Positions 32,890-43,488 of a stretch of DNA of 64,000 nt are shown here, piece after piece (the stretch's first letter is position 1; each line of letters opens with the position of its first letter). The stretch is taken from assembly GCA_039090855.1 (NCBI GenBank), contig CM077011.1, forward strand, positions 40,815,501 to 40,879,500, in the 5' to 3' direction. Both the position numbers and the translations under genes were made by a program. The notes under the pieces were generated by a model. It was not told where the DNA came from. It saw only the letters and a program-made list of their open reading frames with translations, and did not search any database. This stretch comes from Macrothele yani (lineage: Eukaryota > Arthropoda > Arachnida > Araneae > Macrothelidae).

Positions 32890-33672
32890 CCTCGAAGACA
32901 TTTTGGTCTCTAGAAGTTAATGAGAAGCAAAGGGTGTATAAGCCGTATGTCCACAGGGATTGTTGTTTGGCCTCTAGTAATTAATGAGGAGCAAAGGGTG
33001 TATAAGTCGTGTGTCCACAGGGATTGTTGTTTGGCCTCTAGAAGTTAATGAGGAGCAAAGGGTGTATAAGTCGTGTGTCCACAGGGATTGTTTTTTGGCC
33101 TCTAGAAGTTAATGAGGAGCAAAGGGTGTATAAGTCGTGTGTCCACAGGGATTGTTGTTTGGCCTCTAGAAGTTAATGAGGAGCAAAGGGTGTATAAGTC
33201 GTGTGTCCACAGGGATTGTTGTTTGGCCTCTAGAAGTTAATGAGGAGCAAAGGGTGTATAAGTCGTGTGTCCACAGGGATTGTTGTTTGGCCTCTAGAAG
33301 TCAATGAGGAGCAAAGGGTGTATAAGTCGTGTGTCCACAGGGATTGTTGTTTGACCTCTAGAAGTTAATGAGGAGCAAAGGGTGTATAAGCCGTATGTCC
33401 ACAGGGATTGTTGTTTGGCATCTAGTAGTTAATGAGGAGCAAAGGGTGTATAAGTCGTGTGTCCACAGGGATTGTTGTTTGGCCTCTAGAAGTTAATGAG
33501 GAGCAAAGGGTGTATAAGTCGTGTGTCCACAGGGATTGTTGTTTGGCCTCTAGAAGTTAATGAGGAGCAAAGGGTGTATAAGTCGTGTGTCCACAGGTCC
33601 ACAGGGATTGTTGTTTGGCGACTAGAAGTTAATGAGCAGCAAAGGGTGTATAAGCCGTATGTCCACAGAGAT
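32890..33672. repeat. 64-bp tandem array, 12 units
   Basis: The CCACAGGGATTGTTGTTTGG block recurs at 32951, 33015, 33079, 33143 and so on to 33663, with a strict 64-bp period. There is one 8-bp duplication near 33591-33599. Units differ by a few substitutions (for example GTCGTGTG or GCCGTATG). The array joins directly to Tc1 transposase relic sequence at its right edge. Confidence 0.93.
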
Positions 33673-35400
33673 TGTTGGTGCATCCCATAAATGTCCTATT
33701 GGTTTGAGATCAGGCGAGTTTGGAGTCATTCAACATGTCTCAGAAAGAACTTCGACTTCTCAAAGTAAATCCGCAGGAACTTTCGTCCCGGTAATTCTCC
33801 GTCGCATGTCCACAAGACTTGGTAGTGATACGGGTCAGGAGAAGAAAATCTAGTCATCTTTATAGAGGAACCGCGAAATTCAGAAAAGCATTTTAGCGAA
33901 AAATATGACACAGAATTATCTAGTGTAATAAGAACGTCTTTTAAGCTTTTCCTACATGAACAGAAATTAAAAAAATACATTTTTATAAAACGAAAAAATC
34001 AGCGATACCTAGAGATGGATCAGCTTACAGCTAATGGTAAGCCTTTCTACGGAGGAATTGGGATAGCATATACACTGACTGTTCAGTAAATTGCAAACAC
34101 TTACCTACTATTTCATTGACTTTTTCTTCTTTCCGCAGGATGGCCTTATAGCATCGACTCCACTAGGTTTCGGTACAATTGTGTGAGGATTTTCAACAAA
34201 GTTGTTTGTTTTGAGACCCACAGTTCTAGTATGGAACGCAGTGGTGTCTCCAACTGCCTCATCTGGCATCCCACAAAATCCCATAAATGTCCAATTGGGT
34301 TGAGATCAGACGAGTTTGGAGACATTCAACGTGTCTCATGTCTATCTAACATTTCTTTGGCCTTCCTTCCGCTCTTAGAATGGCAGTGGCATTGACTCGA
34401 CTAGGTAGCAATACAATTGTGTGAGATTCTCCAACTAAGCTGTTTCTATTGCAGCTAACATTTTCAGTATGGAACGAGATGTGTCCAACTGCTTTGCTTG
34501 GCGTTCCAAAACATCACATAGATGTTCAATAGGGTTGAGATCATGCGAGTTTGAAGACATTCAAAATGTCTCCTGTCAGTACTGCTCTATACGTTGAACC
34601 ATTTCTGCTCGAGGCAGGTCTGATAACATGTGTGTGTGTGGGGGGGGGCGTTCTGCAATAACCACCTGTCTCTGGATAGTGGTACATCGTTATACTGTGT
34701 ACTTGGTGCACTAGCAGTCCCTTGTCGGCGTTCATACGTTGACCCACTCGCAACAAGGGTTTCAGTTCATGCCAGCTAAATCATGCCCCATATTATACAG
34801 TACAATAGCCCCACCGGCCTGGATACTCGAAATCCCTCAGCCGTGCATGAGGTATTCACAGCCTCATGCTTCTGACACCAAATACAGACTATCATCCACA
34901 GAATGGGGTCCATAGCATGATTTATGATATCAGCACACTTTCGAGTCTTCTATAGTCCAATTCGCATGTCTCGAGGAGATTCGCTTACGTCGATAGACTG
35001 TTGTTACAAGAGTAGCTGGGTTACAAAAGTGGATGGGCTACAAGAGTAGGTTACAAGAGCGGACAGGTTACAACAGTGTGACACATCGTCCCGCGGGGTA
35101 TTGTTTCTGGTTGATCTATAATATACTGGCCGTCAAATGCGGAAATGTGATGCGCCAATAGTCCTGTACAAGGCGACGCACCTGTAGTTCACATTTGGAA
35201 TCCACCTTATGCCTCCCTTTACAGTTCTGTCAACGGTTGGTTGTTTCCTTATTTTAGCAACACTCCTGCTACTCTTTAACCAATAAGGTCGTAGAACAAA
35301 CCAAAAGTGTCGCCGCTTCTGAAATAGACACACCAAAGCATCGTGCGCCCACAATTCAGCCTTTGGTAAACTTCACTAAATCCTTGGGTTTATTCATCAC
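33672..35400 (-). pseudogene. Tc1-type transposase relic with duplicated C-terminal segments
   Basis: Reading the minus strand from about 35380, a CLSISEAATLL block resembles the helix-turn-helix. Near 34940 a relic of WTIEDSK and then SDESCYGPHSVDD marks the first-Asp region. The Glu region occurs three times: near 34540 (HDLNPIEHLCDVLER), near 34300 (SSDLNPIGHLWDF) and near 33700 (SPDLKPIGHLWDAP). The two right-hand copies are part of a tandem duplication of about 235 bp. A short GTTACAAGAGT minisatellite lies at 35005-35075. No terminal repeats could be assigned. Confidence 0.65.
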
Positions 35401-35439
35401 GTCCATAACTTCGCTCTCAACTGAATCACCAACCACTTA

Positions 35440-36281
35440 TACGTAGGTCGTTCAAAAAAGTAACAAGACTGACGCCATAGCGCCAAAACAAACCCACGCA
35501 GAAAAATGCAGCTCCCTGTGTCTGAACACCTGCAAGGTCAGTCACGTGACGACGCGTCGTTACAGCGCTCCCCTGGTTCATTCTTGTAGTAGAATGAGTA
35601 GAGTCTGTTTCAATAAAGCCCCCACAGAAACGCACGAAATGAATAAAACAGCCTATAAAACGCTTTGTCCGGTGAAAGAGGTTTTGAGTGGGACATGAAA
35701 TTTGTAAATGGTGAAGAGTGTCTGGAAGATGCGTCATCCTGCAGAAGGCCTTCGACATCAACTGCGGTGGTTAATTTCAATATCATCGAGATATTCCTGC
35801 GCGAATACCACCGAATGACCATTGAGAAGGTTGCTAATGGGATACTGATGTCTTGATTCCCAAAAAACCCCAGAATATGCACAAACCAGTTGGATTTTGA
35901 ATCACGTTAATGCCCCGTGCACATTGTGCTTTGCTTCGTCATAAGGCTATCCAAGATCTAGGCATCGAAATGATGACGCACCCACCGTGTTCACCGGACC
36001 TGCCGCCCTGTGACTTCCATCTATTCCATGAAGTGAAAAAATAATTTCGTGAGCGTTGGTTTGCATCAAATACTGAGCTGAAGAATGCTGTGATGATTGT
36101 CCTGAACCATATGTAGAGGAATAGCTTCGAACACACCGTACGGAAGTGGATAGGAAGGTGGAACCCGTGCATTCAAGTAGAAGGAGAACAGTTCGAAAGC
36201 ATCTACGCATAAGTATGTTTACTGCATTACGCTCCTGTCCCATGTAAAATCAGTCTCCTTACTTTTTGAACGACCCTGGTA
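35440..36281 (+). mobile_element. mariner deletion derivative
   Basis: GGTCGTTCAAAAAAGTAAC at about 35447 pairs with the inverted GGGTCGTTCAAAAAGTAAGG ending near 36277. Inside, only decayed coding traces remain on the plus strand. LNHVNAPC near 35900 is a relic of the HDNAPCH motif with the catalytic Asp lost. Traces of THPPCSPDL and CDFHLFHEVK follow. The length of about 0.84 kb is well below a full mariner. Confidence 0.8.
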
Positions 36282-36520
36282 TACATCTCTTTAGTCTACA
36301 GGCTACGATCACCTCCTTGTTACGCCAATTTCGAGTGTAACTCACTTTGAATACGGGTGGTCATAATTCAGTCAGCACTCAGTTTATATACAGGCGATTC
36401 ACATTATCGTGACCACCTCCTACTTTTGACGTCAACAGCACGTAGCCAATAAAAGAAGGCACGTGTCGTGACCTGGCTTGGAGGGTATATAAGGTGTCCT
36501 GTAGGCATTCTGAAAACATA

Positions 36521-36948
36521 GAGCCGGAGGTGGCTTAGTGGTTAGCGATTCATACTGTCAATGCAAGGTCCTCAGGTACGATCCTGGGCTGATCTTTCAG
36601 AGATGGTGTGATTACTAACAATGGCTGAATATCCACCGTGCATCGAACGAGCACGTTAAGTGACGACCCCCAGGCTGGACCCACTGGTTAAATGGGTATG
36701 CTTTCCTATGCCCCCTGAAATTCTCTCATCCCTCTATGGGCAACATCGTACTTGTACGGTGGCGCCATCTACTGTACTCTATTCTCACTACAAACTGTTC
36801 TGTCAAAGTCGCTAGACTTGGTCTCGTTCCTTCCGTTTCTGTGTCCTGCCCAAAAGGCGAACTCGCTGTAGGTGGCTAGGACCTAAAATCTACTCTCTGT
36901 GGGCGGAAGTCCTACAAGAAAATGACACTTACTTATTTACTTACTTAT
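36521..36948 (+). repeat. SINE-like insertion with a 13-bp target duplication and (ACTT)n tail (SINE family 4)
   Basis: TTCTGAAAACATA occurs at both edges (36508-36520 and 36949-36961). The head has a tRNA-like A-box, GTGGCTTAGTGGTTAGCG, and a B-box-like GGTACGATCCTGG. The tail is CTTACTTATTTACTTACTTA. It sits in the transposon leader, just upstream of the transposase ATG at 36977. No other copy is in the window. Confidence 0.88.
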
Positions 36949-36976
36949 TTCTGAAAACATATCACTTGTTGCTGAC

Positions 36977-37976
36977 ATGGATAAAAGGAGCGATTTATCA
37001 GATTTGCAAAAAGAGATGAGTATCGGCTTTCGGACCAAAATTGGCAGTAATTCTAAAACAGCACAGTTTGCCAACTGTTTGCGTGCTGCTGTGGTTAAAG
37101 TGTACCGCGATTGGAGAAATGGCAGCATTGCGAATAAGCGACGTGGGAACTGCCAAGCCCCGCGTGTTACGGATGTGAGAGGTGAATGTCGGCTTCGAAG
37201 GTGCATGAGGGCCGATGGACACGCAAGAGTGGAGCAACTCACTGGCCGAATGAACAACGGGGCTACAGTTCAGCGAACCCTGCTGCGTATGGGGCTCAGA
37301 TGCAGACGGATGGCCACTGCACCTATGCTAACGAAGGTGCATCGGCAGAAAAGGCTTACATTTGCACGGAAGTATCGGAATTGGACCTTCGCTCATTGGC
37401 AAAAGATTGCCTTCCCGATGAGTCACGTTTCTTGCTACATCAAACGGATGTACGTTGGCGTATAAGGCGAGAAACATCGGAGAACAAACACTCTTCAACC
37501 ATTGTGGGGAAAGCGTTATGGTCTGGGGAATGTTTTCGTGGAATTCTCTGGGTCAACTCATTCCTGTGGAAGGCACTGTGGACAGAATTCGTTATGAATC
37601 CATCCTTGCAGACCACATACACACATACATGCTGATTGTCTTCCCTGGGGCTGATGGGATCTTCCAGAATGACAATGCGGAGTGTCACACAGTTAGAAAT
37701 GTCCGAGACCGGTTGGAAGAGCACGATGAAGACTTCAAAGTACTTCCCTGGTCCCGTAATTCCCCAGACTTAAACCTAATTGAGCATCTGTGGGACCACC
37801 TCGATCGTGTTGTTCGCTCTATGGATCCTCCACGACGCACCCTCCAGCAGCTGTCAGATGCACAGCAGTCAACATGGCTCCACATACCTGTGAATACCTT
37901 CGAGCACTTTACTGAGTCATTCCGAGCCCGTCCAGCTACTGTCAGCGCTGCACATGGCTGTTACTCTGGATATTAG
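36977..37976 (+). pseudogene. Tc1/mariner transposase, D-36-E spacing, frameshifted
   Basis: It starts MDKRSDLSDLQKEMSIGFRT at 36977. KVYRDWRNGSIANKRRGNC follows the helix-turn-helix, then VQRTLLRMGLRCRRM. The first Asp lies in PDESRFLLHQTD in a shifted frame near 37420. From about 37520 the frame reads SVMVWGMFSWNSLGQLIPVE, then FQNDNAECHTVRNVRDRLEE with the second Asp. SPDLNLIEHLWDHLDRVVRS carries the Glu. There are 36 residues between second Asp and Glu, as in copy 2. The end AAHGCYSGY has a stop at 37974-37976. The spacing would fit the described DD36E (Incomer-like) group, but that placement needs a phylogeny. Confidence 0.88.
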
Positions 37977-38009
37977 CTGGTGGTCACAGTAATGTGAGTA
38001 GACCGTGTA

Positions 38010-38427
38010 GTTGATAACAAGTTGCTGTATCGTTCTCTGTTTAACGCCGATGCTGTTTCTTCCCCAGTGAGGACCCGTACGATGAAACTTATGATTTTCA
38101 AAATTGGTCAATGGAAAAGTGTATTTGAGTCAAGATTTGTTTCAAGCTTGGTGGCAGCACAACAGCTTCAAAATATGTGGCATGATGATTCATTAAGTTG
38201 AGAGAAACGCCTTTCTTCACTGCAATGTCATTACTCTTTGGTAGAACCTTTTTCTTATATGTGCATTTAATTCGTATTATATCCCGTTGTTATTGTGAGA
38301 TATTTACTCTGGTTATAACGATAATCAATAACAGAAACACGTGGAAGTTTGCTTTCCTGCAAAGCAGAGAGTTCTGCAATAGTCGCTAGGTGTAACTGGC
38401 ATGCACATATGAACCAAAATTTAAGAT
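38010..38427. other. Unassigned DNA
   Basis: This is mixed A/T-rich sequence without a supported gene. It leads into the first units of the 37-bp minisatellite. Confidence 0.4.
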
Positions 38428-38494
38428 TTTTTGAAATACATGTTTAAATAATAAATTTAAGAGGTTTTTGAAATGCATGTTTTAATAATACACT
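38428..38494. repeat. 37-bp minisatellite, left part (about 2 units)
   Basis: GAAATaCATGTTTAAATAAT and, 37 bp later, GAAATGCATGTTTTAATAAT match the units of the array at 41605-41880. The array appears to be split by 3.1 kb of transposon and dispersed-repeat DNA. Confidence 0.72.
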
Positions 38495-38693
38495 CTTTGG
38501 GGGGGGGGGAACGAAACTCCCCGAGAAATTCTTCTTTCGATTCTGATGAAACTCCGTATGCAAGTACCTCAGGGCCGAATGTGCAAATTATTAAAAAATA
38601 AGGACTAATGACAAAATAGTGGCCCGCCGCAGAGCACTCTGGGACAACTGTGACAGAGGATTGCGGCTGCATTAACCTCAGCGGAATGTCAGA

Positions 38694-40536
38694 ATGCGTC
38701 GACGTCGGATCCGGGCACACTACGAGCAGTTGAGCAAATCTGAGAGAGGAGACGTATAATTGTGCTGAGAGAGGCCTGTTGGTCAAGTCGCCGTATCACC
38801 AGGCATTTGGATCGGAGCGAGGAGGCAATTAGATGATGTTGGCGCCAATTGGTTGAGAAGGGAACAACCTAGTGGCACGTGGGCAGTTGGCGGCCGAGGG
38901 CAACGACAGAAAGCGAGGTTCAAGCGATTGTGACAGCCGCAAGAACAGAACAGATTTCTTTGCTCCCAACCATTCGTGGTCATGTTGCAGCGTCTAACAG
39001 ATAGGGAAGTGGACATCCGGACCACTACCAGACGACTAGCGGTACGGGGACTACATTCGAGGACGGGGACTACATTCGAGGACGAGGAATACAGACGACT
39101 AGCGGTACGGAGACTACAGACGACTAGCGGTACGGGAACTACAGACGACTAGCGGTACAGACTTAAACATCTTGTCATATCAGGTCATTCCTGAAAAAAT
39201 AATCATTCGAGGACGGGGACTACAGACGACTAGCTGTACGGGGACTACAGACGACTAGCGGTACGGGGACTACATTCGAGTACGGGTACTACAGACGACT
39301 AGCGGTACGGGGACTACATTCGAGGACGGGGACTACAGACGACTAGCGGTACGGGGACTACATTCGAGGACGGGACTACAGACGACTAGCGGTACGGGGA
39401 CTACATTCGACTAGCGGTACGGGAACTACATTTGAGGACGGGGACTACAGATGACTAGCGGTACAGACTTAAACATCTTGTTCTTAAACATCTTGTCATA
39501 TCAGGTCATCACTGAAAAAATGGTCATTCGAGGACGGGGACTACACACGACTAGCGGTACGGAGACTACATTCCAGGACAGGGACTACAGACGACTAGCG
39601 GTACAGACTTAAACAACTTGTTCTTAAGCATCTTGTCATATCAGGTCATCCCTGAAAAAATAGTCATTCGAGAACGGGGACTAGAGACGACTAGCGGTAC
39701 AGACTTAAACATCTTGTTATTAAACATCTTGTCATATAAGGTCATCCCTGAAAAAATAGTCATTCGAGGACGGGAACTAGAGACGACTAGCGGTACGGGG
39801 ACTACATTCGCGGACGATGTCTACAGACGACTACAGCGGTACGGGGACTACATTCGTGGACGATGACTACAGACGACTAGCGGTACGAGAACTACATTCG
39901 AGGAGGCCACACCGCCGCCTACCAATGACCAGTAAGCATCGCCGGCACCGATTGCAATGGCGTCGGGTCCGATCAATGTCGGATAGTATCCAGTGGCGTC
40001 GTGTTGTCTTCATTGATGAGTCACGGTTTGAACTGGGGACCGATTACCAGTGCATACGCATCCGGAGAAAAGCCAGCCAGCGCACGGACCCTGCCCTTTA
40101 CAGTGGAACGGCGCACAGCTCGCACACCAGGGAGGAAGGACTGTTTGGAGAGGGATTTCCTAAGATTACCGGTCACACTTGGTAGTCCTCCGTACCACCC
40201 TTAAGGCCCAAAGTTACGTTTACGACCTTCAACGAACCTGTCGCAGCATCAGCGAGCAATTTTTCAACAACATAATTCCTGCCACACACGGCTCTCTCAG
40301 GCATGCGTACGTAATGTCGCCACCCTTCCATGGCCAGCCCGATCGCCCGACCTCTCACCGATCGAACATGTTTGGGACACCACCTACGCCCATTCCGAAA
40401 TGTCGGCGAACTGGCCCGCAATTTGGGAACCACCTGGCATGCTACACCTCAAGACAGTATCCGTGAACTGTGTGCGTCTATGCCATGTAGGGTAATCGCT
40501 TGTATCCGAGCCAGAGGTGGCGATACAACGAACTGA
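38694..40536 (+). pseudogene. Tc1-type transposase with an internal expansion (family N)
   Basis: MRRRRIRAHYEQLSKSERGR at 38694 starts the helix-turn-helix, followed by EACWSSRRITRHLDRSEEAI. GSWRPRATTESEVQAIVTAA and RTTTRRLAVRGLHSR follow. At that point the coding sequence dissolves into a tandem array (39022-39900). It resumes with RRPHRRLPMTSKHRRHRLQW and then VVFIDESRFELGTDYQ with the first Asp. The region of the second Asp is eroded. PARSPDLSPIEHVWDTTY has the Glu near 40370. GTTWHATPQDSIRELCASM and CRVIACIRARGGDTTN end at 40536. Inverted repeats were not resolved. Confidence 0.83.
39022..39900 (+). repeat. Complex minisatellite inside the family N transposase
   Basis: Two short alternating blocks, GACGACTAGCGGTACGGGGA and GACTACATTCGAGGACGGG, are repeated many times. 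A longer ACTTAAACATCTTG and TCATATCAGGTCATcCCTGA block appears about four times (near 39162, 39470, 39606 and 39702). The first block codes for RRLAVRG in the transposase frame, so the array grew from coding sequence. Confidence 0.9.
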
Positions 40537-40554
40537 CTTGTTCCACTCGTGTAG

Positions 40555-41441
40555 CAGTTTTATTTGTTAAAATCATGCAATGCATTGATTTGATACGCTT
40601 TCCAACATACCAGAAATCATTACTCAAATTATTAGGATAATATCTGTGGAATAAATCTCGCTTCTGTGTCCTGACCTTTGACCCTATTTCGATGATATTC
40701 AACATAACCGGTTCAGTATACCTCCGGAACAACATGCTAAAGTTTTGTCGCAACAGAAGCATTTTTTCTCAAGTTATGAAGATAATGGCTGTAGAATAAA
40801 TCTCGCTCCTGGGCCCTGAGCTTTCACCCCATTTTGGTTATGTTAAACAGAATTGGTTCAGTATACCTCCGGAACAACATGCTAAAGTTTTGTCGCAACA
40901 GAAGCATTTTTCTCAAGTTATGAAGATAATGGCTGTAGTATAAATCTCGCTCATGTGCCGTGACCTTCCATCCCATTTCGATGATATTAAACAGAATGGT
41001 TCAGTGTACCTCCGGAACAACATGCTAAAGTTTCGTAGTAATAGAAGCATTTTTACTCAAGTTATGTGGATAATGGCTGTGGAATAAATATCGCTCCTGT
41101 GTCCTGACCTTTGACCGCATTTCGATTATATTCAACAGAACCGGTTCAATATACTCTCGGTACAACATGTTAAAGTGTTGTCGCAATTGAAGCATTCTTA
41201 CCTAAGTTATGACGGATAAGGGCAATGGAATGGATCCCGCTCCTATGTCGTGACCTTTAACCGCATTTCGCCCATTTTCTACAGGGCTCGTCCCCAGATG
41301 GTCCCCTGCTACACACTAAAATTTCATCGAAATCGAACCATTTTTACGCAAGTTATCGTGCGGATGGACGGACGGCCAGACAGACAGACGTACAAAGCTG
41401 GAGCATATACGCTTCTTCACCCAAGGTTGGAAAGCGTAAAA
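40555..41441 (+). repeat. Dispersed repeat with 145-bp internal units, copy 2
   Basis: The CCTCCGGAACAACATGCTAA block recurs at 40721, 40866 and 41009, with a weaker copy further on (143-145 bp spacing). The end has GGACGGACGGCCAGACAGAC and GGTTGGAAAGCGTAAAA, the reverse complement of the start of copy 1 at 17735. No gene is seen. Confidence 0.82.
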
Positions 41442-41604
41442 GGCCCAACTGAATTGGAATTGCAATCACTTCCTTTTCTATCCATTTGCATTACGTATTC
41501 CAATTTTCAACTCATTTGGATGATTCCTTCTGGGTGCTGCGTTTATTTTTTTTTATTTATTTATTTATATATTTTTTTGGCTAAGAGTGTATATTTAGGT
41601 ACCT

Positions 41605-41880
41605 CAGATGTGTTTGAAATGCATATTTAAATAATATATTTAAGAAATTTTTGAAATGCATGTATAAATAATATATTTAAGCTCTTTTTGGAATGCACGT
41701 TTCAATAATATATTTGAGATATGTTTAAAATGCATATTTAAAAAGTATATTTAAGAGATTTTTGAAATATATGTTAATATGATACATTTAAATTGTGCTG
41801 GAAATGCATGTTTAAATAATTCTTGTATAGCAGTATGTTGATATATTATTTAAACATGCATTAATAATTAAGATGTTTTT
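41605..41880. repeat. 37-bp A/T-rich minisatellite, main part
   Basis: GAAATGCATATTTAAATAAT-type units start at 41616, 41653, 41690 and 41727, and degenerate further on. Near 41812-41865 one segment also appears inverted. Confidence 0.82.
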
Positions 41881-43185
41881 GAAATGCAGAACAGAGCATA
41901 CAACTAAACGACTCACTTAAACTAATTTAAAACTGAAATTATTCTACTCGGAAAGAATTTTTTTATGATACATTCATAACATCGCTTAAGGAAAAACATT
42001 TATATAGTAATGCATGTTTGCAGATTTCAGTTTGTTGTATGAGAAAACATTTCGTAAATGCAGGACTGCTAATTCTTTCTCTCTGTAAATATCGTTTTTT
42101 TTTCAACCCTGGAAAGCGAAACGAACACAATGCCATATAGAAAGATCCGAAAACATAAAACAAATAAGAAAACACAAAGACAAAAATTGGAATTTTTTTA
42201 ACCAGTTGCTCTGCTACCATTCTTTTCTTCTCTAACTTCTTTTTTTCTGCAATCGATGAACCTACGAAATGGCTTTAAGACGACTGTCAGTTCCGTTTAC
42301 CTAACTCAAAGAATTGAGCAGGAGGACCTATTAAAGACAACTCGTATCTGCAGCCTAAAAGCGCTTCGCCCCGTTGCGTTTCTTTCAGTAATACCAATAT
42401 TTTTAATATCAAGCTTTTTCAGAGATGGTGCTAACGAAAAGAGGGTGCATCCAGCAAACCCAGCAACAAAATAAGGAAAGCGGTGAAACACCCTGAAGCG
42501 AGAACGAGATCGAAATGAAGAATAATTCACTTGTGAATCGGATAGAACGTTCACCTTCAAAGGTTCTGCGGACGAAATTCTATTTTGTCGCGCAGAGATG
42601 CTAAAAAAGGCAAAATAAATTGTGGTTTAAGGAACATGCTGGTTTACTTCTCTCTCTCTCTCTGTAAGCATTAAATTCTCTGGAAAACCGAACCACATGA
42701 AGTAGGGCAGGAAAAGAATCTGCAGTAATCGTATAACACAGAACTCGAAGTACAATTCACTGGGAGAAACACGTTGTCAAGAATCACACGTCAATGTCTT
42801 ACGAGCACCAAGCTACAAAAAAAAAAACCCACCCTGTTGATTTTTACTTGGTGGTTGGAAGGATCAAATATTTTCTTAACGGTTCCTTTTTCACTGATTA
42901 CCTCTTCGTTTCTGCAAACTGACAGCTTGATTAATATTTCTGCTATCATAAGCAAATTTCAGAATGACATCAGAATTTTAAATGTATTATTTGACGATTT
43001 TCAAAATCAAACATTTAATGCCTTGCAAATATTTTATATCGGTTTCATGTAATTTCTTTAAGGCAGCACATATAAAGTTCAAATTAACTTTCCATGGCAT
43101 AAATATGTTCAGAAAACTTACACAAATGAGTAAAATTTATCTACTATAACCAAGTAATTGAGTAATGTAATATCTAATATCGTGT
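41881..43185. other. Unassigned A/T-rich DNA
   Basis: Short open frames occur but none has a recognisable domain. A short CT run lies at about 42647-42664. I see no repeat match in the window. Confidence 0.4.
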
Positions 43186-43199
43186 AAGGAAAAATAAAT

Positions 43200-43433
43200 G
43201 CCGTCCCGGTGGCGCAGTGGTCTAAGCGATGGCCTCTGATCATTCGTCCGAAAGGGGTCCGGGTTCGAATCCCGGTGAGGCATGGATGTTGTGTTTGTCT
43301 TACGGCACTGGCTCTCTCCCTTCCCTGGAATCAGTGACCCTAAATTAGGGACGGGCGACTGCTTATAGCCCATTGAGTTGCTCACGGTGGTCGTTAAACC
43401 TCCAATCAAAAAAAAAAAAAAAAAAAAAAAAAA
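43200..43433 (+). repeat. tRNA-derived SINE with 14-bp target duplication (SINE family 1)
   Basis: AAGGAAAAATAAAT precedes (43186-43199) and follows (43434-43447) the copy. The head has GGTGGCGCAGTGGTCTAAGC and the B-box GGGTTCGAATCCC. The body ends in a poly-A tail of about 25 bases. The sharp duplications and long tail suggest a young insertion. Confidence 0.95.
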
Positions 43434-43488
43434 AAGGAAAAATAAATTTCAAGTGGAGATAAACTCTAGCTTATTTTCACTTATAAAA

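Larger units (their letters stand above)
36389..38009 (+). mobile_element. Tc1-like transposon with D-36-E spacing (family M, copy 1)
   Basis: The left end TACAGGCGATTCACATTATC at 36389 continues to GTGACCACC. It pairs with the right end, which reads TACACGGTCTACTCACATTA on the minus strand from 38009. Removing the SINE at 36521-36948 and its duplication leaves about 1.18 kb. Copy 2 is at 56636-57853. Confidence 0.88.

Noticed and set aside
32890..33672. CRISPR-like regular array
   Set aside because: The 64-bp period has no spacer diversity: the whole unit is repeated. The context is eukaryotic transposon DNA without cas genes.
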